This document shows positions 1 to 9,025 of a stretch of 64,000 nt of DNA, piece by piece. Source of the stretch: Bacteroidia bacterium (GTDB lineage Bacteria; Bacteroidota; Bacteroidia; NS11-12g; UBA955); assembly GCA_023228875.1 (NCBI GenBank), contig JALOAG010000005.1:62001-126000 (forward strand), read 5' to 3'. Numbering within the stretch: the first letter of the stretch is position 1; every line of letters begins with the position of its first letter. The translations under genes were made by a program, and so were the position numbers. The notes beneath the pieces were generated by a model. The model did not search any database. It was not told the origin of the DNA and worked only from the letters and a program-made list of their open reading frames with translations.

Positions 1-1
1 A

Positions 2-1459
2 AGAGCCCATATCTTAGAAGGGTTGTTGATTGCTCTTGATAATCTTGATGCAGTTATCAAATTAATTCGAGAATCAACCAATCCGAATGATGCAAAAGAC
101 GGCTTGATGACGACTTTTAATTTGAGCGAAATCCAAGCAAAAGCAATTTTGGACATGAGGTTGCAACGATTAACAGGACTGGAAAGAGATAAAATCAGAG
201 AAGAGTATAGGGAAATCATGGAACTGAGTAAATACTATAATGAAGTGTTGGCTTCATTTGAGTTAAGGATGAAAATTATCAAGGATGAGTTGTTAGAGGT
301 GAAAGAGAAGTTTAATGATAACCGTAGATCTGAAATTGTTCTCTCTGCTGATGACATCAGTATTGAAGACTTGATTCCAGATGAAAAAGTAGTGGTAACT
401 ATATCGCATATGGGATATGTAAAAAGAACTACTTTAGATGAATATAGAGAGCAGAACAGAGGAGGCAGGGGTAATAGAGGAGTAATTCATAGGGATGAGG
501 ATTTTGTAGAACACTTAATGATTGCTTCTACGCATAACTATATACTTTTCTTTACAGAACAAGGACGTTGTTTCTGGCTCAAAGTCTATGAAATTCCTGA
601 AGGTAGTAAAGCAACAAAAGGAAGACCAATTCAAAACCTAATTCAAATCCCTCAAGATGATAAGGTGAAAGCATTTATTAATGTTAGGAACTTAGAAGAT
701 AAGGAATACACTGAAAATAACTTTGTGATTTTGTGTACTAAAAAAGGTATTATCAAAAAGACTTCATTAGAAGCATATTCTCGCCCGAGAGCCAATGGTA
801 TTAATGCAATTACCGTAAGAGAAGGAGATGAATTGTTAGAAGGAAAATTAACTAATGGTACATGTGAAGTAGTGTTAGCAAAAAAATCCGGTAGGGCAAT
901 ACGCTTTAATGAAACACTTGTCCGTCCTATGGGAAGAACAGCTTCGGGTGTAAAGGGTATCACATTAGAATCTGCAAAAGATGAAGTGGTAGGAATGGTT
1001 TGTGTGGATACGAAATCTGAAATAGAAACTACAATCTTAGTTGTTTCAGAAAATGGATATGGAAAGCGAACCGATTTGGACGACTACAGGATAACAGGTA
1101 GGGGCGGTAAAGGAGTAAAAACGCTTAACATCACTGATAAGACGGGTGATTTGATTGCAATAAAATCTGTTGAGGAGAAAGACGGATTAATGATTATTAA
1201 TCGCTCCGGTCTAACAATCAGAATCAGGGTTGCGGACTTAAGAGTTATGGGTCGTGCAACTCAGGGTGTTAGATTGATTAATATCAAAGACAATGATATG
1301 ATTGCATCTGTAGCCAGAGTAAAATATGATCCTGATGCTGATATTGAAGAAGATTTTGAACAAGTTACAGATCCAAATGTTATTATTCCCGATGTGGAAG
1401 GTGCTGATAACGGAGATAATGTTAACCCTGAAAATGCCGATGAAACCCCAGAAGAGTAA
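2..1459 (+). CDS. gyrA: DNA gyrase subunit A, C-terminal part (5' end cut by window edge)
   Basis: The reading frame is open from base 2, so the gene begins outside the window; about 485 residues are visible. This part covers the end of the breakage-reunion/coiled-coil region (motif KAILDMRLQRLTGLE, the usual GyrA/ParC sequence) and the whole C-terminal DNA-wrapping beta-pinwheel with repeated blades. The GyrA box QNRGGRG is at 452-472, and a second GRGGKG motif lies further on. The GyrA box separates gyrase from topoisomerase IV ParC, which lacks it, so this should introduce negative supercoils together with GyrB. The protein ends in a long acidic tail (many D/E after about residue 440 of the visible part), common in GyrA. 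The catalytic tyrosine lies upstream of the window. Confidence 0.95.
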   Translation, partial: RAHILEGLLIALDNLDAVIKLIRESTNPNDAKDGLMTTFNLSEIQAKAILDMRLQRLTGLERDKIREEYREIMELSKYYNEVLASFELRMKIIKDELLEVKEKFNDNRRSEIVLSADDISIEDLIPDEKVVVTISHMGYVKRTTLDEYREQNRGGRGNRGVIHRDEDFVEHLMIASTHNYILFFTEQGRCFWLKVYEIPEGSKATKGRPIQNLIQIPQDDKVKAFINVRNLEDKEYTENNFVILCTKKGIIKKTSLEAYSRPRANGINAITVREGDELLEGKLTNGTCEVVLAKKSGRAIRFNETLVRPMGRTASGVKGITLESAKDEVVGMVCVDTKSEIETTILVVSENGYGKRTDLDDYRITGRGGKGVKTLNITDKTGDLIAIKSVEEKDGLMIINRSGLTIRIRVADLRVMGRATQGVRLINIKDNDMIASVARVKYDPDADIEEDFEQVTDPNVIIPDVEGADNGDNVNPENADETPEE

Positions 1460-1473
1460 CATCAATAATGAAA

Positions 1474-1498
1474 CCGTTCCGTTGGTAAAACGGAACGG
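1474..1498 (+). terminator. Hairpin after gyrA
   Basis: CCGTTCCGTT (1474-1483) and AACGGAACGG (1489-1498) form a perfect 10-bp stem with a 5-base loop, 14 bases after the gyrA stop. There is no T-run after it, so it is a weak intrinsic terminator at best, or an mRNA 3'-end stabiliser. Confidence 0.55.
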
Positions 1499-1506
1499 CA
1501 TAATAA

Positions 1507-1536
1507 TTGAATAACATGATGTATAAAGTAAATTTG
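1507..1536 (+). promoter_or_regulatory. Bacteroidota-type promoter for the TPR gene
   Basis: TTG at 1507-1509, a 19-base spacer, then TAAATTTG at 1529-1536 match the -33/-7 pattern TTG-N19-TAnnTTTG. Only 7 bases separate the -7 element from the ATG at 1544, so the transcript should be leaderless or nearly so. It is the only one of the listed promoters in which I found both elements at the standard spacing. Confidence 0.6.
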
Positions 1537-1543
1537 TAATAGT

Positions 1544-2755
1544 ATGAAGAAGATATCAATAACAGTATTAATGTTCGCACTGCTTGCCTTCAGTGGAAAT
1601 GTGTTTGCTCAATCACATAAATTGACAGATGCATGGTTTGCCATGAAAAATAATGACCTTGTACGTGCAAAACAATCCATAGATGAAGCCTATGAACATG
1701 AAACCACAAAAGGTACGGCTAAAATGTATTATTATCGAGGATTGGTGTATATGCAAATTGCAGCCAATGCCCAAGATGATGTAAAATTTAAAGAGTTGGA
1801 TTCTCAAGCATCTCTGAAATCAGCTGAATCTTTTTATCAATACTTGATTTCAACAGAGAAAAAGAAAAAAGGTGAGTTAGAAGATGTTTATGCAAACATG
1901 CTTTATTCAGCCAATTTCTGTTTAGTAGATGCAGGTGCTTTTGCTGACAAAGGTCAATATCAACTCGCTGTGAAATATGCAGAGGCTGCATATCATTTGA
2001 CCTTGCATGATGAGAAACAAAATCTTAAACAAAATGGTATTACCACCAACAAGGCTTTGCTCAGCATGTATTATTATGCAAATGAAGGTGGTGATAGAGT
2101 GAATTCAAGAAAATTCTTGAATATGTTGATTGATAATAAGTATGATGAACCTCAATTATATATTTTCCTTGCTCAATCTTATTTCCAAGAAGGTGATTCA
2201 GCAACAGGAATTCAGGTTTTGGAAAAAGGACGGAATATATATCCTGAAAACAAGGATTTGTTATTAGAGGAAATTGGATATTATCTTGCAAAAGGTAAGA
2301 CAGATGAGTTGTTGGACAGATTCAATCAAGCCATAGAGTCCGATCCCGAAAATTCTAATTATTATTTTTACAGAGGCTCTTTGTTTCATCAAAAGAAAGA
2401 TTATGCATCTGCCGAGAGAGATTATAGAAAAGCAATTGAACTAAATGAAAATAATATGGATGCTAAGTATAACCTTGGTGCAATGTTTATTGATCAAACG
2501 GTTCCAATTATTGAAAAGATGAATGCAAATGCTTCTAATTTTGCTTTGTACGATGATTTAGAAGCAAAAAAGTATGCTTTATATGAGAAGGCTTTACCTT
2601 ACTTGAAAGAAGCATATGAGTCAGGTGAAATAAAAGAAAAAGAAGAAAAAATCAACCTGCTGACTATACTTCGTGATTTTTATAAATTTAAAAAGGATAG
2701 GACAAATATGGAGTACTATCAGAATGAGATTGAGAAAGTGAACTCAGGAAAGTAA
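1544..2755 (+). CDS. Secreted tetratricopeptide-repeat protein
   Basis: A 403-residue protein with a clear Sec signal peptide (cleavage near FAQ/SHK, about residue 23), so it is exported. The remainder is helical and contains TPR units; the clearest pair is at about residues 260-325 (YYFYRGSLFHQKKDYASAE and the following repeat ending KYNLGAMFID). TPR proteins act as protein-binding scaffolds; no partner can be named from this sequence. It has its own promoter directly after the gyrA hairpin and a strong terminator behind it, so it is probably transcribed alone. The ATG at 1544 fits both the signal peptide and the promoter position. Confidence 0.85.
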   Translation: MKKISITVLMFALLAFSGNVFAQSHKLTDAWFAMKNNDLVRAKQSIDEAYEHETTKGTAKMYYYRGLVYMQIAANAQDDVKFKELDSQASLKSAESFYQYLISTEKKKKGELEDVYANMLYSANFCLVDAGAFADKGQYQLAVKYAEAAYHLTLHDEKQNLKQNGITTNKALLSMYYYANEGGDRVNSRKFLNMLIDNKYDEPQLYIFLAQSYFQEGDSATGIQVLEKGRNIYPENKDLLLEEIGYYLAKGKTDELLDRFNQAIESDPENSNYYFYRGSLFHQKKDYASAERDYRKAIELNENNMDAKYNLGAMFIDQTVPIIEKMNANASNFALYDDLEAKKYALYEKALPYLKEAYESGEIKEKEEKINLLTILRDFYKFKKDRTNMEYYQNEIEKVNSGK

Positions 2756-2771
2756 GCAATCTACTTAAATG

Positions 2772-2813
2772 AACAAAGGTCGGTAGTGAATAATGCCGAC
2801 CTTTGTTTTTTAT
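2772..2813 (+). terminator. Rho-independent terminator of the TPR gene
   Basis: AACAAAGGTCGG (2772-2783) pairs perfectly with CCGACCTTTGTT (2796-2807) around a 12-base loop, followed by a T-rich tract. The strong stem and T-run make this a convincing intrinsic terminator; the stem can also form on the other strand. Confidence 0.85.
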
Positions 2814-3149
2814 TTTTAAGAGGGTAGAGAGCATGTGTTTCATAATTAAAATCAAATATATACTATTATTAAAGTTGCTTGAGGCAAGGTGCTTGTCCAT
2901 TATTTGCTTTGTTGCAAATAGAGTTGTGTGAATTATATGGCTTGTTTTTGTGGGTGCTTGCGTTGTCAATTTTTTTATAACTCACTGATGACCCTTTTGT
3001 ATTCTTATAGAATTTCCTCATTCATATATAATATTCTGAAGTAAATTGTGTGTATTTAGTTAAGTTGGCATGTATGGATAAAATTTTATAGCTTAAAGTC
3101 TGTATATCAATTTTTTGCCTAATATTGCAACCCTAAACTAAACAATTAT
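2814..3149. other. Non-coding stretch between TPR gene and lipoprotein gene
   Basis: No convincing gene. The open frames here are short and have no homology I recognise. Near its end, TAATATTG at 3120-3127 resembles a -7 element with one departure from TAnnTTTG and could drive the lipoprotein gene at 3150. The same variant occurs before the AAA+ gene at 35479-35486. Confidence 0.5.
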
Positions 3150-3995
3150 ATGAAGAAACAATTTTTAAACATCGTTATGGCAATGGCAGTGCCTTGCCTA
3201 CTCTCTTTCCAGTCTTGTAAAAAAGAAGGAAACACAGCGACTTCAACACTAGGTCAGGCAACAATTACCGGTAGAATTACTGGTGATATTGATTTGACTA
3301 GCGGCAAAAAAGATGGTCTTTCAGGTGTAAAAGTAATTGCTAGAATTAACTTTTCAGATTTAAGCACTTCATCAGCACCTTCCGGTGTGAAAGTGTATGA
3401 AGCTACAACAAATGCAGATGGATATTATACTCTTAAAGTAGATGCCGGAAGCAAAGTTGTAAACGCAATGCTCGAGTTACCAAACAAAATTAATTTGGAA
3501 CAAACTAAAGAAGATGGTTCAAAAGAAGTTGTAGAATTTATGATTAACGGTTCTGCTTCTCGTACTGTTACTTTATATAAAGGTCAAACTAAGACAGAAA
3601 ATGAAGAATATACTTCTGAAAAATCACTTCCTATTGGTCTTGTAACTATAAAAGGAAAAGTTGAATATAGAAACGATTTGTGCGAAGCAGATCCTGACGA
3701 TCAAGTTTCTAAGGTTCCTTCTGGAACTAAACTTGTTATTACTTGGACCGATGATGATTCAGAATCAAGAGAAGTAGTAATTAATGTAAAATCTGACGGT
3801 ACTTATGAGTTTTCAGTTGAATCCAAGTCTGCTAGCAAAACTATAAAAGTACGTGGATTGAAATTCTTTGCTGATCAAAAATATGATGATGGTGGAGATT
3901 GTAAAACAGAAGTTGATTATGGTTACACAACAGTAACTACTTCATCTACTGTGAACAAGAATGAAACCAATATTGAGGATATTATCTTCGAATAA
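3150..3995 (+). CDS. Lipoprotein with carboxypeptidase-regulatory-like repeats
   Basis: A 281-residue protein. The N-terminus is a lipoprotein signal peptide with lipobox cysteine in SFQSCKKEG (about residue 23). Two beta-sandwich modules follow, each beginning with a pattern such as ATITGRITG (about residue 38) or VTIKGKVEY (about residue 170) and containing DGYYTLKV or DGTYEFSV. This is the pattern of carboxypeptidase-D regulatory-like (transthyretin-fold) domains seen on many Bacteroidota surface proteins. Its function is unknown. It is followed after 41 bases by an outer-membrane barrel gene, and the two share the terminator at 4963, which suggests a two-gene operon for an envelope complex. 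Confidence 0.7.
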   Translation: MKKQFLNIVMAMAVPCLLSFQSCKKEGNTATSTLGQATITGRITGDIDLTSGKKDGLSGVKVIARINFSDLSTSSAPSGVKVYEATTNADGYYTLKVDAGSKVVNAMLELPNKINLEQTKEDGSKEVVEFMINGSASRTVTLYKGQTKTENEEYTSEKSLPIGLVTIKGKVEYRNDLCEADPDDQVSKVPSGTKLVITWTDDDSESREVVINVKSDGTYEFSVESKSASKTIKVRGLKFFADQKYDDGGDCKTEVDYGYTTVTTSSTVNKNETNIEDIIFE

Positions 3996-4036
3996 TATTC
4001 TGTTATTTATCCACTAAAAATATAATAATCAGAAAT

Positions 4037-4942
4037 ATGAGAAAGATAATTTTAACGGCTTTGGTTCTTGGTGTGACTATGCCAACCATCAGTGCACAGG
4101 AAGAGCTGAGCTTTAAGAATAAAAAGGGACAAGAAGTCCTTCCACAGCAAAGCGACTGGGCGTTTGGTATTGCCGCCAATCCATTTTTGAACTATGCCGG
4201 AAATTTGCTGAATGGAACAAACGGAAATACTTCGCCTGTTTTTGTAAATGCGAATGGTCCAAGTATTTTGAACGGTAATTTTAGTCTGAATAACATAGCT
4301 TTTATGGGCAAGTATATGAAAAGTTCTAATACTGCCTATAGAGTTAGATTTGCAGGTAATCTTTATAACCAAACAGTTTCAGGATTTGTTGCAAAAGATG
4401 TATTGATTAATAATGTTCTACTTCCGGAGTTTGTAGAAGATAAACACAATATCAGAATGTCTAACGTGTTATTGGGTGCCGGTATTGAAAAACGTAAGGG
4501 TAGCAAACGCTTACAAGGAATTTATGGGGCAGAACTTTTTATTGGATATGTTTCCAGACAAGATAGGTTCACATACGGTAATGAAATGACTACTGATTTC
4601 ACTGCTCCCGCTTCAACTAATTTTGCAAGTAACGTTTTCGTTCAAGGAGGTAGATACTACAGAACTACATATACTAATATGGGAAATACATTTCTTGTGG
4701 GAGCTAGAGGATATGTTGGAGCTGAATATTTTATTACTCCTAAAATATCACTTGGTGGTGAATTAGGTTATTCCGCGGCAGTTGCTAGAAGAGGAAAATC
4801 TTATTCATCTCATGAGACATTTGACTTTGACAACCTTACAGCTGAGAAAGTTGAGTTTAAGAATAATAATTGGAATCCATCTTCTTTCGGTTTAGGGCTT
4901 GACAATTTTAACGGAGGAATAAACTTGTACTTCTATTTCTAA
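4037..4942 (+). CDS. Outer-membrane beta-barrel protein
   Basis: A 301-residue protein with a signal peptide (cleavage after ISAQ, about residue 21). The rest alternates amphipathic strands and turns and ends in an aromatic strand (GINLYFYF, C-terminal Phe), the signature recognised by the outer-membrane assembly machinery. Segments such as GAEYFITPKISLGGELGYS look like barrel hairpins. No close family is recognised beyond the generic outer-membrane beta-barrel class common in Bacteroidota. It lies 41 bases after a lipoprotein gene and ends before a strong terminator, so both are likely co-transcribed. Which substrate, if any, the barrel passes cannot be told. Confidence 0.7.
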   Translation: MRKIILTALVLGVTMPTISAQEELSFKNKKGQEVLPQQSDWAFGIAANPFLNYAGNLLNGTNGNTSPVFVNANGPSILNGNFSLNNIAFMGKYMKSSNTAYRVRFAGNLYNQTVSGFVAKDVLINNVLLPEFVEDKHNIRMSNVLLGAGIEKRKGSKRLQGIYGAELFIGYVSRQDRFTYGNEMTTDFTAPASTNFASNVFVQGGRYYRTTYTNMGNTFLVGARGYVGAEYFITPKISLGGELGYSAAVARRGKSYSSHETFDFDNLTAEKVEFKNNNWNPSSFGLGLDNFNGGINLYFYF

Positions 4943-4962
4943 TACAAGGTCTCTATTTAGAC

Positions 4963-4998
4963 AAAAGTCGCTCTTATCAATAAGAGCGACTTTTTTTT
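4963..4998 (+). terminator. Strong rho-independent terminator
   Basis: AAAAGTCGCTCTTA (4963-4976) and TAAGAGCGACTTTT (4981-4994) form a perfect 14-bp stem with a TCAA loop, followed by further T. It ends the lipoprotein/barrel operon. Confidence 0.92.
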
Positions 4999-5069
4999 GT
5001 CATCAAGTTACGCCCAGAAGCAAAGATTTTGATTCATAGTTGCTTGCTATGTAGTCATGTACATAAAGG

Positions 5070-5086
5070 TAATTAGAGGCTAATTA
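5070..5086. repeat. Short perfect inverted repeat
   Basis: TAATTAG (5070-5076) and CTAATTA (5080-5086) flank AGG. It lies between the terminator at 4963 and the end of the minus-strand gene at 5180. It is AT-rich with no T-run, so it could be a weak 3' hairpin for the minus-strand operon or chance. Confidence 0.3.
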
Positions 5087-5179
5087 GTCACTTCCAAATT
5101 AAGATTTTCTATTTCGTTAGGATGATTTGGTAGCATATTAATAACATAGCATATTTCAAGTCTAACCTCCCATATAGAC

Positions 5180-5563
5180 TTATTCATCTTCATAAAAATC
5201 TATAAGAGCACCAAAATACATTTCATCCCAACCTTGTGAGATGTCATCAAACGCTTCATCCGGAATGTTTGTATGGACTAACTCAACAGAGGTTCCTTTT
5301 GGGTGTGCATGTAATTTAATTGTAACAATAGATTGGTCAGAGTCTTCTCCAAAATACCATTCTTGCACAATCTTTCTCCCTTCATCAAATTCAAGGTTCC
5401 TACCACAAATTGCACCGTCCCATAATGAAAATTCGGAATTGATATCTGTGCTCATTATTGCCGAAGCACCTGACCACAATTGAATTGTATAAGGCAATGT
5501 GAGTGCTTTGAATAATTCCTCAGGTGTTGCCTTAACAATGTAGTAGTGCTTATACGTTTTCAT
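5180..5563 (-). CDS. SRPBCC (AHSA1/START-like) domain protein
   Basis: A 127-residue cytosolic protein. It starts with KHYYIVKATPEELFKALT, the first strand and helix of the SRPBCC fold, then has WSGASAIMSTDINSEFSLW and GRNLEFDEGRKIVQEW, matching the AHSA1/YndB pattern, and ends with a C-terminal helix (WDEMYFGALIDFYED). Such proteins bind hydrophobic ligands or act as Hsp90 co-chaperone-like domains; the exact role here is unknown. Its ATG overlaps the stop of the arginine decarboxylase-like gene by one base (TAATG), so the two are translationally coupled on the minus strand. Confidence 0.8.
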   Translation of the reverse strand: MKTYKHYYIVKATPEELFKALTLPYTIQLWSGASAIMSTDINSEFSLWDGAICGRNLEFDEGRKIVQEWYFGEDSDQSIVTIKLHAHPKGTSVELVHTNIPDEAFDDISQGWDEMYFGALIDFYEDE

Positions 5564-6954
5564 TAATACCCCAATATTTTTAACATACTCTTATAACTTT
5601 GTTCTTTACTGAAAAGTTTTGTTATCCAATTGCCATCTTCATTTCGAGTAATTAAAATTTGTTTTGGTCCTGGAGTAAGACAATGTTGAATTCCGCCATA
5701 TCCGCCTATGCTGTCTTGATAAGCTCCAGTGTGAAAGAATCCAATATATAGTGGGTCTTCTTGATTGTATGATGGTAAGTATATTGCATTAGAATGTTGG
5801 TCAGAGTTGTAATAATCATCAGAGTCACATGTAATGCCACCTAACAATACACGCTCGTATGTTTCTTCCCAATGATTCAGTGGAAGCATAATGAATTTCT
5901 TATTGATAGCCCAAGAGTCGGGTAGGGTGGTCATAAATGAGCTGTCAATCATGTTCCATTTTTCTCTGTCGTTTTGGATTTTTTGTTCTTCAATCTTATA
6001 AATAATTCCACCGCTTTCACCTACAGTAAATGATCCAAATTCTGTAAAAATATCAGGTTCCGGAATTCCTTGAGATTCGCAAACCGTCTTAATCTGAGCG
6101 ATAATCTCTGTTGCCATGTACTCGTAGTCAAAGTCGAATTTAAGTGAATTCTTAATTGGAAAACCTCCTCCTATATTAAGATAGGTTAATTCAGGTTCGA
6201 ATCTTTTCAATTCACAATATACTTTTATACATTTATGTAATTCATTCCAATAGTATGCATCATCTTCAATTCCGGTATTAATGAAGAAGTGTAACATTTT
6301 TAATTTGACATTCTTGCGCGGGCGAATCTTTTGTTTGAAAAATGGTACTATGTCCTTGTATCCTATACCTAATCTTGAAGTGTAAAATGGGAACTTAGGT
6401 TCTTCTTCTGCTGCAATGCGTATTCCAACATTGAGTGGTCCTTGCAACCTCTCTAATATGGCATCGGCTTCTTTGAAGTTGTCTATAACAGGAATTACAT
6501 TTGTATATCCACTTTCGATTAGCTCTGCAATGTTTTCAATGTATTGTGTAAGTTTAAAGCCGTTGCATATAATGAATTTGTCTTTTTTGATTAATCCTTT
6601 TTCATAAAGAGATTGGATTAAGTTGATATCGAAAGCAGAAGATGTCTCAAGGTGAATGTCATTCTTCAGCGCTTCTTCAATTACATGTATAAAGTGAGAG
6701 CTTTTGGTACAATAACAATAGTTGTATTCACCTTGATAGTCAGCTTTTGCCATTGCCACATTAAACCACATTTTTGCCTTTTTGATGTTTTCGGAAATTT
6801 TTGGGAGGTAAGTGAATTTGAGCGGTGTGCCATACTGTTCTACTACTTCCATGAGGTTTATGTCATGAAAAAGCAGTTCGCCATTTTCTACTTCAAATTC
6901 TTCTTGAGGCCAGTCAAAAGTCTGTTCAATTAAGTCAATGTACTTATTTTTCAT
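5563..6954 (-). CDS. speA: Arginine decarboxylase-like fold-III PLP enzyme
   Basis: A 463-residue member of the alanine-racemase-fold PLP decarboxylases, in the short arginine-decarboxylase-like form found in Bacteroidota (classical SpeA is roughly 630 residues). The PLP lysine is probably the K of YCYCTKSSHF (about residue 83). A glycine-rich phosphate loop NIGGGFPI and an acidic motif FTEFGSF follow, and the conserved C-terminal active-site sequence is GGITCDSDDYY, with the cysteine-Asp pair typical of decarboxylases. The expected reaction is arginine to agmatine for polyamine synthesis. Related carboxynorspermidine or diaminopimelate decarboxylases are less likely. The ATG at 6954 lies behind a good minus-strand -7 element, and an SRPBCC gene follows directly. 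Confidence 0.75.
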   Translation of the reverse strand: MKNKYIDLIEQTFDWPQEEFEVENGELLFHDINLMEVVEQYGTPLKFTYLPKISENIKKAKMWFNVAMAKADYQGEYNYCYCTKSSHFIHVIEEALKNDIHLETSSAFDINLIQSLYEKGLIKKDKFIICNGFKLTQYIENIAELIESGYTNVIPVIDNFKEADAILERLQGPLNVGIRIAAEEEPKFPFYTSRLGIGYKDIVPFFKQKIRPRKNVKLKMLHFFINTGIEDDAYYWNELHKCIKVYCELKRFEPELTYLNIGGGFPIKNSLKFDFDYEYMATEIIAQIKTVCESQGIPEPDIFTEFGSFTVGESGGIIYKIEEQKIQNDREKWNMIDSSFMTTLPDSWAINKKFIMLPLNHWEETYERVLLGGITCDSDDYYNSDQHSNAIYLPSYNQEDPLYIGFFHTGAYQDSIGGYGGIQHCLTPGPKQILITRNEDGNWITKLFSKEQSYKSMLKILGY

Positions 6955-6986
6955 TTATCTGAGTAAGTTAGTTCTGTTTTAAAATG

Positions 6987-6994
6987 CAAAAGTA
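6987..6994 (-). promoter_or_regulatory. -7 element for the decarboxylase operon
   Basis: Read on the minus strand this is TACTTTTG followed by C, a match to TAnnTTTG, 32 bases before the ATG at 6954. No clear -33 box is seen. Confidence 0.5.
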
Positions 6995-7031
6995 ACTAAA
7001 ATGAATTTGAAAATATTCTTAATATAGAAAT

Positions 7032-7054
7032 AAAAAAGCGGACAAAGTCCGCTT
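7032..7054 (-). terminator. Rho-independent terminator of the POT gene
   Basis: AAGCGGAC (7036-7043) and GTCCGCTT (7047-7054) form an 8-bp stem with a 3-base loop. On the minus strand the stem is followed by a run of T (the A-run at 7032-7037). It lies 28 bases after the POT stop and insulates it from the decarboxylase promoter. Confidence 0.85.
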
Positions 7055-7081
7055 CTTTTAAATGTGTCTATATGAGTAAAA

Positions 7082-8983
7082 TTATTTTATTCCGTGCATC
7101 CAACGAGTAATGATTGGACCTAAAGCAAATAATAACAATGCGCAACCGATAGCAAAATATCCAAGGTATTTGAATACTCCCATGCCTAACGCAAGTGCAT
7201 CTGTTCTTAAAGACGCGATTACTTTACCACTAATGCTGGTGTTGATAATCTGCTCGGCTTCGGCTTCAGTTACTATACCATGATTAAGTTTGTCACTGGC
7301 ATTCACTAAGAAATGTCTGGTGCTGTTCTCAATGATTTTATTTTTCTCTGCATCGTCTTGTGCATCTGTAGCTTTGTCATACAATTCTTTTATTTGGAGT
7401 GTTGCAACTGCGTACTTAGGTGTCTCGTCAGTCCCGTTGAGAGCAGACAGAGTTTGATTGTCTATCAAAGCTTTTTCGACAGAATATTCACCCAATGAAT
7501 GAATAAACGTTTCGCTTTCTAAAACGGAAACAACATTTTTATCTTCAATCCTGTTTTTAAAGGATTCCTCTTTTATGACTGTAGCTTCATTTACTGTAGT
7601 AAAGGCGGCTATATGTTTGCCTCCTTGATGCGCAATGGATGAAGAGAGAAACCAAATTCCCATCATAAGTCCTACAATTTTGGCAGGAGATAGTTTAGTA
7701 ACCAATGATAATCCCACAGGTGAAAGAGTTAATTCACCTAATGTATGTAATAAGTACAGTATAATAAGGAAGAAAGCGGGAACCAAACCTTCAACTGCAT
7801 AATTATTTCCCATCGTTAAAACTACAAAACCTAATCCGAGTAAGGTTAATCCTGTAGCAAACTTGTAAGGAGCAGCGGGTTCTTTTCCGGCATTTCCAAG
7901 TTTAATCCAAATCCAAGAAAAAATTGGAGCAAAAATGATAATAAATAAGGGGTTGATAGATTGAAAGAATGTAGTAGGGGCATTAAATCCACCGATGTGT
8001 TTATTAACATTTCTTTCTGTAAATAAGTTTAATGCAGAACCTGCTAATTCAAAGAATGTCCAGAATACTGTTGTAAAAAGTAATAATATCACAATAACCC
8101 AAATTCTTTGTTTTTGCGCCTTTTCATATTTATTTGCCTGAAGTAGCAAGTAGCCAATAACTGTTACTGCAAGTACAGCTAAGCCTATATCTACTACGCT
8201 ATTGTGAAGAATTAAGATCCAAGCAATAGGAATTAAAATAATGACAGTAATTAAAGGTAGTATTTTGTTACTAACATTTTTAATAAGAGGAGTGCTTGCG
8301 TCTTCAGGTTCATATCCGTGTTCTTCCAACCAACCTTTCTTTTGCGCAAAGATAAAGATTAGGTATCCTACTAACATCCCAAGACCGGCAGTTAGGAACC
8401 CGTATTTCCAACCTTCTATTTCTCCAATTGCTCCGCAGGTTAATGGAGTTAGAAATGCTCCAATGTTAATACCCATGTAAAAAATGGTGAATGCTCCATC
8501 TCTTTTGGGGTCTCCTTCTTTGTAGAATCTGCCAATTAAACTGGAAATATTGGGTTTGAAAAAACCATTTCCTATGACCAATAAAGCCAGACCAAAATAG
8601 AAGGTTGTTTGGTTGTCTAAGAATAATGTAAATTGTCCTAAAGCCATAATGAGCGCTCCCCAGATAATTGCTTTTCTGAACCCCATGACTTTGTCTGCCA
8701 ACACTCCTCCAATCAGAGGTGTCAGATAGACTAAGGCTCCATAAGCAGCATAGATTCCGTATGCTTTAGTGTCATCAAACGCAAATCCTCCTTTTACTAG
8801 TTCCGAAGTCATGTAGAGAATCAAGATTGCCCGCATGCCATAATAGCTGAAACGTTCCCATAATTCTACCATGAACAATGCGAACAAGGCTCTCGGATGA
8901 ATTTTACGATTTAATAAAATTACGAATAATACCCAGATAGCAACGGCTCCCCAGGCTAATGACATAATAGAGTAAGGATGCAT
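7082..8983 (-). CDS. Proton-dependent oligopeptide transporter (POT/PTR2 family)
   Basis: A 633-residue inner-membrane protein of the major facilitator superfamily. The POT signature ELWERFSYYGMRAIL is at about residue 41 (E-x-x-E-R-F-x-Y-Y-G, proton and peptide coupling), and the second PTR2 motif FYMGINIGAFLTP is at about residue 167. At least 12 hydrophobic segments are visible. It imports di- and tripeptides with protons. A hydrophilic insertion of about 130 residues sits before the last transmembrane helix (from about HQGGKHIAAF to NTSISGKV), which makes it longer than E. coli Dtp proteins of about 500 residues. It lies between a dipeptidyl peptidase gene and a decarboxylase operon; peptide uptake next to a dipeptide-releasing peptidase makes functional sense. 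Confidence 0.92.
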   Translation of the reverse strand: MHPYSIMSLAWGAVAIWVLFVILLNRKIHPRALFALFMVELWERFSYYGMRAILILYMTSELVKGGFAFDDTKAYGIYAAYGALVYLTPLIGGVLADKVMGFRKAIIWGALIMALGQFTLFLDNQTTFYFGLALLVIGNGFFKPNISSLIGRFYKEGDPKRDGAFTIFYMGINIGAFLTPLTCGAIGEIEGWKYGFLTAGLGMLVGYLIFIFAQKKGWLEEHGYEPEDASTPLIKNVSNKILPLITVIILIPIAWILILHNSVVDIGLAVLAVTVIGYLLLQANKYEKAQKQRIWVIVILLLFTTVFWTFFELAGSALNLFTERNVNKHIGGFNAPTTFFQSINPLFIIIFAPIFSWIWIKLGNAGKEPAAPYKFATGLTLLGLGFVVLTMGNNYAVEGLVPAFFLIILYLLHTLGELTLSPVGLSLVTKLSPAKIVGLMMGIWFLSSSIAHQGGKHIAAFTTVNEATVIKEESFKNRIEDKNVVSVLESETFIHSLGEYSVEKALIDNQTLSALNGTDETPKYAVATLQIKELYDKATDAQDDAEKNKIIENSTRHFLVNASDKLNHGIVTEAEAEQIINTSISGKVIASLRTDALALGMGVFKYLGYFAIGCALLLFALGPIITRWMHGIK

Positions 8984-9008
8984 ATTTGTTTTTGTTTAAA
9001 TGTGTCTG

Positions 9009-9016
9009 CGAATGTA
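9009..9016 (-). promoter_or_regulatory. -7 element variant for the POT gene
   Basis: On the minus strand it reads TACATTCG followed by C, a TTCG variant of TAnnTTTG also seen at 14154, 27748 and 43191. It is 25 bases before the ATG at 8983. Confidence 0.4.
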
Positions 9017-9025
9017 AAAATTTAA

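Noticed and set aside
2688..2969. 93-codon minus-strand frame between the TPR and lipoprotein genes
   Set aside because: It overlaps the terminator at 2772 and the end of the TPR gene, has no recognisable composition and no promoter element.
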